Assembly: GCA_017989935.1 (NCBI GenBank)
Contig: JAGNOY010000153.1
Coordinates: 1-5,603 of the forward strand
Source: Chitinophagaceae bacterium
Lineage (GTDB): Bacteria > Bacteroidota > Bacteroidia > Chitinophagales > Chitinophagaceae
DNA length: 5,603 nucleotides
Reading direction: 5' to 3'
Part shown: piece after piece, positions 1 to 5,603 of the stretch
Layout of the letters: each line of letters opens with the position of its first letter
Numbering within the stretch: the first letter of the stretch is position 1
The notes under the pieces: generated by a model
Database searches by the model: none
What the model saw: the letters and a program-made list of their open reading frames with translations, nothing else
Told to the model about the DNA's origin: nothing
Translations under genes and position numbers: made by a program

Positions 1-1
1 A

Positions 2-295
2 GAAAATTTAATTCTCGACAAGCTCACAGAAATAGCTTCAAAGCTAGACGAGCAAAACTTACTGCAAAAAACAGTATTGAACTTTAGCGAAACTTGCAAA
101 TATTTAGATGTAAGTGAATCGCATTTGTACAAACTTACCAGTACAAAACAAATCCCCCATTTCTGCCCTCAAGGCAAAAAACTCTATTTCAAACGTATCG
201 AGTTAGACGATTGGTTACAACGTAACCGTCAATCATCTACCGATGAAATTGACAAATTGGCTACTGAGTACATTCTCAAAAACAAACGCAAATAG
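2..295 (+). CDS. Helix-turn-helix (excisionase/MerR-type) DNA-binding protein, 5' partial
   Basis: The reading frame is open from base 2 to the TAG at 293-295, giving 97 visible codons, so the true start is off the left edge. A TTG at 77 could be read as a start, but the 25 codons before it continue an amphipathic helix (ENLILDKLTEIASKLDEQ) that is typical of this family ahead of the HTH, so I treat the gene as truncated by the window. Visible residues 27-75 form a compact winged HTH: FSETCKYLDVSESHLYKLTS is the helix-turn-helix, and IPHFCPQGKKLYFKRIELDDWL is the wing and last helix. This matches the helix_turn_helix_17 type found in excisionases. In Bacteroidota such genes usually sit between an integrase and a VirE_N/DUF3987 gene, as here, and are thought to act in excision or in control of the element. 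The specific role is inferred from context. Confidence 0.85.
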   Translation, partial: ENLILDKLTEIASKLDEQNLLQKTVLNFSETCKYLDVSESHLYKLTSTKQIPHFCPQGKKLYFKRIELDDWLQRNRQSSTDEIDKLATEYILKNKRK

Positions 296-323
296 ATTTT
301 TTAACCGAAAAGAAAGTAAAGAA

Positions 324-2588
324 ATGGCATCAAGTACCATATTTAAAAACTTTACTATCCCAATAGAAAAAAAATCTCTATTGATGATAGGTAAGGATAT
401 TATTTCCGATAAATACAAAGCGGAAGTAGAAGAAATCCGCAATCTTATTGCACAAGGCAATAAGGAAGCGGCCAGCGAAAAGAAAAAGCAATTACTTGCT
501 TTTACGCCTTCGGCTGTTTTTACCGAAAAAAGGCAAATGCCTTTTCTCGAAATGTACAGTGGCTTTGTGCATCTTGATTTTGACAAGCTCACACCTGAAC
601 AGCTACATTCAACTAAACAGAAAATTTCAGAAATACCCTATACGCATCTTTGCTTTATTAGTCCCAGCGGTAATGGATTAAAGGTATTTATAGAAATAGA
701 TACAGAAGTAGAGCTTCACGAAACAGCTTATGCACAAGTGATGCAATTTTACGAAGAAGCAACAGGGCTAAAGGCTGATGAAAAATGCAAAGATGTTACA
801 AGGCTTTGCTTTATGAGCTACGACCCCGAAGCCTATCGTACCATTGAAAACAAGAAATTTATAGTAGATGCAGTGGCAAAGCCCATTAAGGAAACTTTTG
901 AACCTGCTAAAGTTTCCAAAGTTCCGCCAAAGGCTGCACCATTAGACTTGTCTATTGACTTTATTTTCAATCAACAAATTCAATTTACCAACAATAAAAC
1001 CCAATATACAGATGGCAACCGCAACAATTATATTTATCAGCTTGCATCTAATTGCAATAGATCTGGTTTATCGCAATCCGATACTGAAATACTATGTAGT
1101 CAGCATTTTGATTTACCTAAAAGAGAAATTCAAGAAACAGTAAAAAGTGCATACGATAAGCATACACAGGAATTTGCAAAGTTTGCAAAGTCTGCAAAAC
1201 TGCAAAGTCCAAATATTCCAAATCCTACTATTAATGACGTAGATGACGATTTACAAGACTTTTTAAAAAACACTCCTACTATTCCCGATGAAGTATTTGA
1301 GCTTTTGCCTGATATTCTAAAACAAGGTTCATTTGCGTTTGATGACCGAAGAAAACGAGATGTGTTTTTTACTGGGGCTATCGCCATCCTTAGCGGATGC
1401 CTGCCCAAAGTTACAGGTATTTACCACCAAGAAAGGGTTTACACCCACCTATACACCTTCATTATTGCACCACCAGCCAGTGGCAAAGGAGTATTAAAAA
1501 ACGCTAAAAGATTGGCGGATAAACACCACCAAAAGGTATTAGAACAAAGCCGAGCAGAACAAGCAAAGTATGATGCCGAAATGATAGACTTCAAAAATGA
1601 AAGTCGCAATAAGAAAAAAGGGGATGCACCACCAGAGCAACCCGAAAAGCCTGCTTTCAAAATTGTTTTCATTCCTGCTGATAGCAGTCATTCAAGAATG
1701 ATTGAGCACTTACAAATGAACGATGGACAAGGTATTATTTGCGAAACCGAAGCTGATACAATGAGTGGTGCAAAAAAGCAAGATTGGGGCGATTATTCGC
1801 CAGCCCTGCGGTCTGCCTTTCATCACGAGAAAATTACGTTTACTCGTAAAACCAATAATGAGTATATCGAAATCAACGAACCACGTTTGGCAGTCGCCCT
1901 TTCAGGTACTCCTGCCCAGGCTCCCAAACTAATATCTTCTGCCGAAGATGGTTTGTTTAGTCGCTTTCTTTTTTATGCTTTCAAAAATGATATACTTTGG
2001 CAAGACCCTTCACCTATTGGCAAAACCGTTGTATATAATGACCATTTTGAAGCCTTATCCAGCCAAGTTTTAGACTTGATAGGCTTCTTAGACCAGTCAC
2101 CTACTGAAATTCATTTAACAGCCCATCAATGGCAGATACTCAATGACACATTCTCAAAAATGTTAAGCGATGTTACCACATTCACAAGCGAAGAAGCTTC
2201 AGGAATTGTATTTCGTTTGGGTTTAGTGATGTACCGAATCTGTATGATATTTACAGCATTGCGTAAGTTTGAAAATGGTGAGCTTAACAGTAATTACACT
2301 TGTACAGATGAAGATTTCAACATTGCTTTGCAAGTAGTTAAAACCTACCTTTCTCATAGCATTTTAATGTTCAATAACTTACCCAAGCAAGGTGATAATA
2401 TGACCTTTGTGGGTGGCGACCACAAACGTAAATTCTTTGATGCTTTGCCTAAAGAATTTACACGAAAAGAAGCCGTAGCCATTGGCTCTACTTTTAAACT
2501 TTCCCCACGAAGTGTGGATGATGTGCTAAAAATGGCACTTGACCATACCCTTAGTAAACCTAAGGCTGGTTTGTATCAAAAAATCTAA
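324..2588 (+). CDS. VirE_N (BT4734-like) primase-polymerase domain plus DUF3987 ATPase protein of a mobile element
   Basis: A 754-residue protein counted from ATG 324. The frame is open further up, to ATG 243, but that would overlap the HTH gene by 53 bp and add 27 residues unlike the family. The 324 start follows a purine-rich stretch (AAAGTAAAGAA) and gives the usual short lead into the first domain. Residues about 1-190 resemble VirE_N/BT4734, related to archaeo-eukaryotic primases: HLDFD (83-87) supplies the paired acidic residues, SPSGNGLK is at 113-120 and DVTRLCF at 157-163. Residues about 230-285 resemble a small helical primase C-terminal domain. A repetitive FAKFAKSAK linker (284-292) leads to DUF3987, a P-loop ATPase with Walker A APPASGKG (382-389), acidic Walker-B-like IICETEAD (471-478), SGTP sensor-like motif (527-530) and a GLFSRF arginine (R547). 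The C-terminal 50 residues look like a winged helix. The likely role is replication or mobilisation of an integrative element; the activity is inferred and not shown. All expected motifs are intact. Confidence 0.85.
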   Translation: MASSTIFKNFTIPIEKKSLLMIGKDIISDKYKAEVEEIRNLIAQGNKEAASEKKKQLLAFTPSAVFTEKRQMPFLEMYSGFVHLDFDKLTPEQLHSTKQKISEIPYTHLCFISPSGNGLKVFIEIDTEVELHETAYAQVMQFYEEATGLKADEKCKDVTRLCFMSYDPEAYRTIENKKFIVDAVAKPIKETFEPAKVSKVPPKAAPLDLSIDFIFNQQIQFTNNKTQYTDGNRNNYIYQLASNCNRSGLSQSDTEILCSQHFDLPKREIQETVKSAYDKHTQEFAKFAKSAKLQSPNIPNPTINDVDDDLQDFLKNTPTIPDEVFELLPDILKQGSFAFDDRRKRDVFFTGAIAILSGCLPKVTGIYHQERVYTHLYTFIIAPPASGKGVLKNAKRLADKHHQKVLEQSRAEQAKYDAEMIDFKNESRNKKKGDAPPEQPEKPAFKIVFIPADSSHSRMIEHLQMNDGQGIICETEADTMSGAKKQDWGDYSPALRSAFHHEKITFTRKTNNEYIEINEPRLAVALSGTPAQAPKLISSAEDGLFSRFLFYAFKNDILWQDPSPIGKTVVYNDHFEALSSQVLDLIGFLDQSPTEIHLTAHQWQILNDTFSKMLSDVTTFTSEEASGIVFRLGLVMYRICMIFTALRKFENGELNSNYTCTDEDFNIALQVVKTYLSHSILMFNNLPKQGDNMTFVGGDHKRKFFDALPKEFTRKEAVAIGSTFKLSPRSVDDVLKMALDHTLSKPKAGLYQKI
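1173..1207 (+). repeat. Short tandem TTTGCAAAG repeat inside the primase/ATPase gene
   Basis: Four units of 8-9 bp lie head to tail: TTTGCAAAG, TTTGCAAAG, TCTGCAAAA and CTGCAAAG. They encode the FAK-FAK-SAK-LQ linker between the primase-like half and the ATPase half of the protein. Bases 1174-1191 are an exact inverted copy of 2600-2617 in the intergenic region downstream. The repeat could be only a flexible linker, or a DNA site embedded in the gene. Confidence 0.75.
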
Positions 2589-2593
2589 AGACT

Positions 2594-2626
2594 TTTTGCA
2601 CTTTGCAAACTTTGCAAGTTTTGCAC
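2594..2626 (+). repeat. Intergenic TTTGCA repeat cluster
   Basis: Starting five bases after the stop codon of the primase/ATPase gene, the motif TTTGCA occurs at 2595, 2602, 2611 and 2620, spaced 7, 9 and 9 bp apart. The outer copies are the direct repeat TTTTGCAC (2594-2601 and 2619-2626). The inner part contains the inverted repeat AAACTT-TGC-AAGTTT (2607-2621). The spacing is close to one helical turn, as expected for a multimeric protein-binding site such as iterons or an operator. Bases 2600-2617 are the exact inverse of 1174-1191. The binding protein is unknown; candidates are the upstream primase/ATPase, the HTH protein or the XRE regulator. Confidence 0.7.
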
Positions 2627-2655
2627 AATTACACATTTAGTTGTTTTTATTTTCT

Positions 2656-2663
2656 TATATTTG
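2656..2663 (+). promoter_or_regulatory. Candidate -7 promoter box for the XRE-BREX operon
   Basis: TATATTTG matches the Bacteroidota primary sigma -7 consensus TAnnTTTG exactly and lies 29 bp before the ATG at 2693. No good -33 TTTG is found at the usual spacing. An alternative pairing is GTTG (2640-2643) with AATATTTG (2666-2673), 22 bp apart, each with one mismatch. Either way, this 104-bp gap is the only non-coding space in view from which the regulator and brx genes could be transcribed independently. Confidence 0.45.
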
Positions 2664-2670
2664 CCAATAT

Positions 2671-2682
2671 TTGACAAGTCAA
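2671..2682. promoter_or_regulatory. Palindromic candidate operator TTGAC-AA-GTCAA
   Basis: A perfect inverted repeat with 5-bp arms and a 2-bp centre ends 10 bp before the XRE gene's start codon, just downstream of or overlapping the candidate -7 boxes. Size and position fit a dimeric XRE repressor binding its own promoter to restrain the regulator and the brx genes behind it. The protein-site pairing is inferred from adjacency. Confidence 0.5.
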
Positions 2683-2692
2683 CAATTAAACG

Positions 2693-2992
2693 ATGGAATC
2701 TCAGTTTGGTGATAAGATAAGAACACTAAGAGAGTTACAAAATTTGTATCTCCGACAGGTAGCCCCATTGCTCGAAATGGACACAGCTCAACTAAGTAAA
2801 ATTGAAAAAGGGCTTCGCCAGTTAAAGAAAGAGCAAATCCCATTATTAGCCCAAATACTAAAAGCCGACTTGGAAGAATTGCAAACCCTTTGGCTTGCAG
2901 ACCAAATATATGCTGTGGTAAAAAATGAAAAATTTGCTAATGAAGCAATGCAAGTAGCAGACAAAAAAATTAATTATAAGAAGAAGAAATAA
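2693..2992 (+). CDS. XRE-family helix-turn-helix transcriptional regulator preceding BREX
   Basis: A 99-residue protein starting at ATG 2693. Residues about 7-62 form a Cro/C1-type five-helix HTH: FGDKIRTLRELQNLYLRQVA contains helices 1-2, LEMDTAQLSKIEKG (27-40) the turn and recognition helix, and KEQIPLLAQILKADLEEL the last helices. The tail (63-99) is a short helical stretch ending in lysine-rich KKINYKKKK, as in regulators found beside restriction-modification and other defence genes in Bacteroidota. It has its own upstream non-coding region with a promoter-like box and palindrome, and its stop codon lies one base before the brxA start. It is therefore probably the first gene of the BREX operon and an autoregulating repressor or controller. 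It does not resemble BrxE, nor the WYL-type BrxR regulators known from other BREX loci. The HTH call is firm; the regulatory target is inferred. Confidence 0.88.
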   Translation: MESQFGDKIRTLRELQNLYLRQVAPLLEMDTAQLSKIEKGLRQLKKEQIPLLAQILKADLEELQTLWLADQIYAVVKNEKFANEAMQVADKKINYKKKK

Positions 2993-2993
2993 A

Positions 2994-3752
2994 GTGAAAA
3001 TAAACTCAGACATAAATGTTTTAGGAAGTCTTCCTGATTGGAACTTAATTCAAGTTTTCCAATCAGAAGATATGGCTTCTATCAAAGTAAAAGGCGGAAT
3101 ACATACCTACACCGCAATTAAAACGGATAAGTCTGTAATGCGTTTTGAAAAAGCAATTAAAGCTACTTTCTTAAGTTTTAAAAATCCCAATTCAGAATCA
3201 ATTTTCCAATCGGTAATAAAGGCAAATGCAATTTCAAACGAAGTTCTTTTTCTATTGTTTTGGAATGCCTCAGTAAATAACGAATTATTAAACTACTTAA
3301 ATTCTAAAGTATATTTCCCAGCATTATACAGTGGCAGGGTTTCAATAAAAAACGATGAAGTAGTTGCTTGCTTAAAAGGTTTGAAAGAAACCGAAGACGA
3401 TCTAAAGAAGTGGTCTGAAATAACAATAACTACAACAGCTTCGAAATATCTTACATTATTGAAGAAGTTTGGTTTGATGGAAGGCTCAGTCAATAAAAGC
3501 ATCACACATCCACATTTATCGGATACAATGTTTGTGCTATTCGCTTACTGGTTACCAGCTACCGCAGATAAGCCAAATCTTTTGAATAGCGAATGGTTAC
3601 AATATAGCTTCAACGAAAAACAGACTTTTATCGACAGGCTATTACAAAAAAAGTTTTCAAAATATTTCAATGTGGTTTATACAGGCGATAAACTAAGTAT
3701 AGAACCAATAAAAACTTATGAATCAATATATGAGTACAGCAATAAATCCTGA
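2994..3752 (+). CDS. brxA: BREX protein BrxA (DUF1819 family)
   Basis: A 252-residue protein, recognised as BrxA from the pattern LFLLFWNASVNNELLNYLNS and VYFPALYSGRVSI (85-118) followed by KKWSEITITTTASKYLTLLK with KFGLMEG (138-164), which is the DUF1819 signature. It is small and soluble, with no signal peptide or membrane segment. BrxA proteins are built from winged-helix-like domains and have been reported to bind DNA; the family takes part in BREX, which methylates host DNA and blocks phage DNA replication. The start is GTG 2994, one base after the XRE stop, behind an A/G-rich run (AAGAAGAAATAAA) that serves as a weak ribosome site. This tight junction suggests translational coupling to the regulator. 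The 3' end overlaps brxB. It is slightly longer than many BrxA proteins (about 200-240 residues). Confidence 0.88.
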   Translation: MKINSDINVLGSLPDWNLIQVFQSEDMASIKVKGGIHTYTAIKTDKSVMRFEKAIKATFLSFKNPNSESIFQSVIKANAISNEVLFLLFWNASVNNELLNYLNSKVYFPALYSGRVSIKNDEVVACLKGLKETEDDLKKWSEITITTTASKYLTLLKKFGLMEGSVNKSITHPHLSDTMFVLFAYWLPATADKPNLLNSEWLQYSFNEKQTFIDRLLQKKFSKYFNVVYTGDKLSIEPIKTYESIYEYSNKS

Positions 3753-4287
3753 ACATACTATTTCGCAAGTAATGCGATTAGTCGAATCAGACAAGCGGTC
3801 TGAAATAAGACTTAATGCCAATGGGGGTAACTCTATTTTATTGGTTTGTCTTCCAAGTTTAGAAAACCAATATATCGTAAAAATAAACGAAATGTTGGGT
3901 CTAGAATATTCAATCATAGACCTCAATGAATTGCTAATCTCTTTTGTGGATAATAACAAATCTCAATTGGCTGAAATGTTTGATATGTTACGTGGCTCAG
4001 TTCATCAAATTTTTAAATCACCCGAAGGCGAAACTGGTCCCGACCTTTTTTCAATGATACTTTCTAAAATAGAAAATGCTTACAATGAAGATAAAATCCC
4101 AGTATTGATTCATTCTGGTGCATTGTATGGTAGCGGTATCGACAATATTCACTTAATGGAAAGTGAGTTGGTAATGAAATCTAAAAAACCTTTAATCATT
4201 CTGTATCCAGCATCGCAAGATGGTGACCATTTGTTGTTTCTAAATTCTAGACCAGCATCCAAATACAGATGTATGATTGTTAACTAA
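3718..4287 (+). CDS. brxB: BREX protein BrxB (DUF1788 family)
   Basis: A 189-residue soluble protein matching BrxB/DUF1788 in length, position and motifs. An early strand ILLVCLPSLE (40-49) and YSIIDLNELL (64-73) give an alpha/beta, P-loop-like fold without a Walker A. The second half has IPVLIHSGALYGSGIDNIHLM (127-147) and the closing block KKPLIILYPASQDGDHLLFL with SKYRCMIV (156-188), a pattern conserved in the family. BrxB is essential in tested BREX systems and is thought to act with BrxC and PglZ; its chemistry is not known. The ATG at 3718 overlaps brxA by 35 bp, while a second in-frame ATG at 3730 would overlap it by 23 bp; the sequence does not decide between them. Such overlap indicates coupled translation within one operon. 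Confidence 0.85.
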   Translation: MNQYMSTAINPEHTISQVMRLVESDKRSEIRLNANGGNSILLVCLPSLENQYIVKINEMLGLEYSIIDLNELLISFVDNNKSQLAEMFDMLRGSVHQIFKSPEGETGPDLFSMILSKIENAYNEDKIPVLIHSGALYGSGIDNIHLMESELVMKSKKPLIILYPASQDGDHLLFLNSRPASKYRCMIVN

Positions 4288-4301
4288 AGAATTAAATAAA
4301 A

Positions 4302-5603
4302 ATGAAAATAAAAGAAATTTTAACCATAGACTTATCCGAAGACATCAAAAATGTCATTGACTTGGAAGATATTTCCGAAAAGGAAATACAAACAGAAATT
4401 GAAAGTTATATAGTTACCGATGGTTTAGCTAGAGAATATTCCGATTTTGTTGGCATTTACACTTCTAATATTCTTGAAACTGGTGTTTGGATTTCGGGTT
4501 TTTATGGCTCTGGTAAATCATACTTTGGTAAGCTACTTGGCTATATGTTGAGTAATCGTATCATTGCTGGCACACCTGCAAGAGATAGAATAACCCAGCG
4601 TTTTATTGGCATTAATGATGAAGCATTAGTTAAAAATGCTTTGTCAAGGTTAGATGCTATTCACTCAAGAGTAGTATTTCTTGATATAGCAAAGCAAGAT
4701 ACTGCTAAGGGCTTATCCTTCACACTATTCAGAAACTTTCTAAGGTCTCTTAGCTTGCCTGAAAATGAGCACGGTATTTTTTTATATCAATTAATGCTAA
4801 GTGAAAATAGGACTGCAGTCCAAGACTTCATTTTTGATTCCACAGGCTCAGATTGGACTGAGTTAAAAACCAGCTCTTTCAAGTATGCAAAAGCCATTAA
4901 AGAATTATTCATAAAAAAAGGCAACTCTGATGCAGATTATGATAATCTTATCACCACTATTCGTAGAGACATTGACCAGTTTAGTGCTGCTCGATTAAAA
5001 GAAGAAATAAGCAACTATTTGAAGGTTGAAAAAAATGAGAAAGTAATCTTTCTATTTGATGAAGCCAGTGAAGCCATAAATCAACAAAAATTCAACCTAT
5101 TAGACCTGGAAGGAGTAAGCGAATCCCTTTCTTCATTAGGCGGCAAGGTTTGGACAATTGCAATAGCTCAGGAAAAATTGGATGATGTAATTAATAATGC
5201 TAATGTAAGTAAAGCACAACTTACAAAAGTTACTGACCGTTTTAAAACAAAAATTCACTTAGAAGCAACCGAAGTTGGTGTAATCATACGCAACAGGCTT
5301 TTGAAGAAAACCGAAACAGGTATTCAAAAATTGACTGAACATTACAAAAAAAATTCAGGAAAAATTGCAGACCACGCTTCTATTCACGGAGCAGGTATTA
5401 GCAAAACAGATAGTGCAGATAACTACGCCACTTACTATCCATTTTATAAGTATCAGTTCGACTTGCTTCAAAACTTTCTCTTTGGTACAAAGGGTTATGC
5501 TTCAACCAAAGTAGCAGCAAGGGGAATGATTATCACGACTTACGATATTTTAAAGCAGGAAGTTCAGCACACCGATTTGTTTCATACAGTTACAGGTTGG
5601 CAT
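4302..5603 (+). CDS. brxC: BREX ATPase BrxC, 3' partial
   Basis: The frame is open from ATG 4302 to the end of the window, giving 434 codons, roughly the first third of a protein usually about 1,100-1,250 residues long. It starts 14 bp after brxB behind an A-rich run. The N-terminus MKIKEILTIDLSEDIKNVID and the phrase GVWISGFYGSGKSYFGKLLG are typical of BrxC. Walker A is GFYGSGKS (66-73). Walker B is VIFLFDEAS (248-256, D253-E254). These are followed by TIAIAQEKLDDV (285-296), a sensor-like strand conserved in the family, and TDRFKTKIHL (311-320) with a candidate arginine finger at R313. BrxC is a large AAA-like ATPase needed for BREX phage defence and thought to work with BrxB, PglZ and the PglX methyltransferase. 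All catalytic motifs in view are intact, so the visible part looks functional. The remainder, with pglX and pglZ, would lie to the right. Confidence 0.92.
   Translation, partial: MKIKEILTIDLSEDIKNVIDLEDISEKEIQTEIESYIVTDGLAREYSDFVGIYTSNILETGVWISGFYGSGKSYFGKLLGYMLSNRIIAGTPARDRITQRFIGINDEALVKNALSRLDAIHSRVVFLDIAKQDTAKGLSFTLFRNFLRSLSLPENEHGIFLYQLMLSENRTAVQDFIFDSTGSDWTELKTSSFKYAKAIKELFIKKGNSDADYDNLITTIRRDIDQFSAARLKEEISNYLKVEKNEKVIFLFDEASEAINQQKFNLLDLEGVSESLSSLGGKVWTIAIAQEKLDDVINNANVSKAQLTKVTDRFKTKIHLEATEVGVIIRNRLLKKTETGIQKLTEHYKKNSGKIADHASIHGAGISKTDSADNYATYYPFYKYQFDLLQNFLFGTKGYASTKVAARGMIITTYDILKQEVQHTDLFHTVTGWH

Noticed and set aside
77..295. HTH gene starting at TTG 77 as a complete 72-residue protein
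   Set aside because: The frame stays open to the window edge, and the upstream codons form the family's usual N-terminal helix, so a start off the left edge is more likely.
243..323. Upstream extension of the primase/ATPase gene to ATG 243
   Set aside because: It would overlap the HTH gene by 53 bp, and the added 27 residues look like an out-of-frame reading of that gene. ATG 324 has a purine-rich leader and gives the expected N-terminus.
233..592. Minus-strand open frame of 119 codons
   Set aside because: It lies antisense to the HTH and primase genes, with no recognisable domain and cysteine/serine-rich low-quality translation; a shadow frame.
448..1143. Alternative plus-strand frames at 448-681 and 955-1143
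   Set aside because: They lie wholly inside the primase gene, whose frame carries clear conserved motifs.
1130..1672. Minus-strand open frames at 1130-1408 and 1439-1672
   Set aside because: Both are antisense to conserved DUF3987 or linker coding sequence and show no family features.
2605..2625. Hairpin AAACTT-TGC-AAGTTT as a rho-independent terminator
   Set aside because: The stem is only 6 bp and AT-rich, and it is followed by TTGCAC, not a T run. It is better explained as part of the TTTGCA repeat cluster.
3293..3959. Minus-strand open frames at 3293-3505 and 3723-3959
   Set aside because: They are antisense to brxA and brxB and have no supporting motifs or upstream signals.
1..5603. 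CRISPR array, tRNA, rRNA or insertion-sequence ends
   Set aside because: No regularly spaced repeats with unique spacers, tRNA-like cloverleaf sequence or transposase coding was seen. The only repeats are the short TTTGCA clusters.

Overview
This looks like low-GC chromosomal or mobile-element DNA from a member of the Bacteroidota. The lineage call rests on three things: a VirE_N/BT4734-plus-DUF3987 protein and a short helix-turn-helix gene of types very common in Bacteroidota integrative elements, A-rich start regions with no strong Shine-Dalgarno, and a TAnnTTTG-type -7 promoter box. All genes are on the + strand and the window is densely coding. The only sizeable non-coding stretch is 104 bp (2589-2692).

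Left half (1-2588), mobile-element module. The window opens inside a small excisionase/MerR-type helix-turn-helix gene whose start lies off the left edge. It runs directly into a large gene for a probable primase-polymerase/ATPase (VirE_N domain followed by DUF3987). This pair is typical of the replication and mobilisation end of Bacteroidota integrative elements. An integrase would be expected further left but is not in view.

Junction (2589-2692). Here lie a cluster of TTTGCA repeats, a -7-like promoter box and a perfect 12-bp palindrome (TTGAC-AA-GTCAA) ten bases before the next start codon. Part of the repeat cluster (18 bp) recurs exactly, in inverted orientation, inside the upstream gene at 1174-1191.

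Right half (2693-5603), the start of a BREX phage-defence operon. A 99-residue XRE-family regulator is followed one base later by brxA, then overlapping brxB, then brxC, which runs off the right edge after 434 codons. The order brxA-brxB-brxC fits BREX type 1 and could also fit types 5 or 6. The type-defining genes (pglX, pglZ, brxL or brxH) would lie to the right. The layout suggests BREX carried as cargo on, or inserted next to, an integrative element, with its own promoter and probably an autoregulating XRE repressor.

BREX itself is a known system, so nothing here is a clearly undescribed machine. The less explained parts are the XRE gene locked to the operon with its palindromic operator, and the mirrored TTTGCA repeats.
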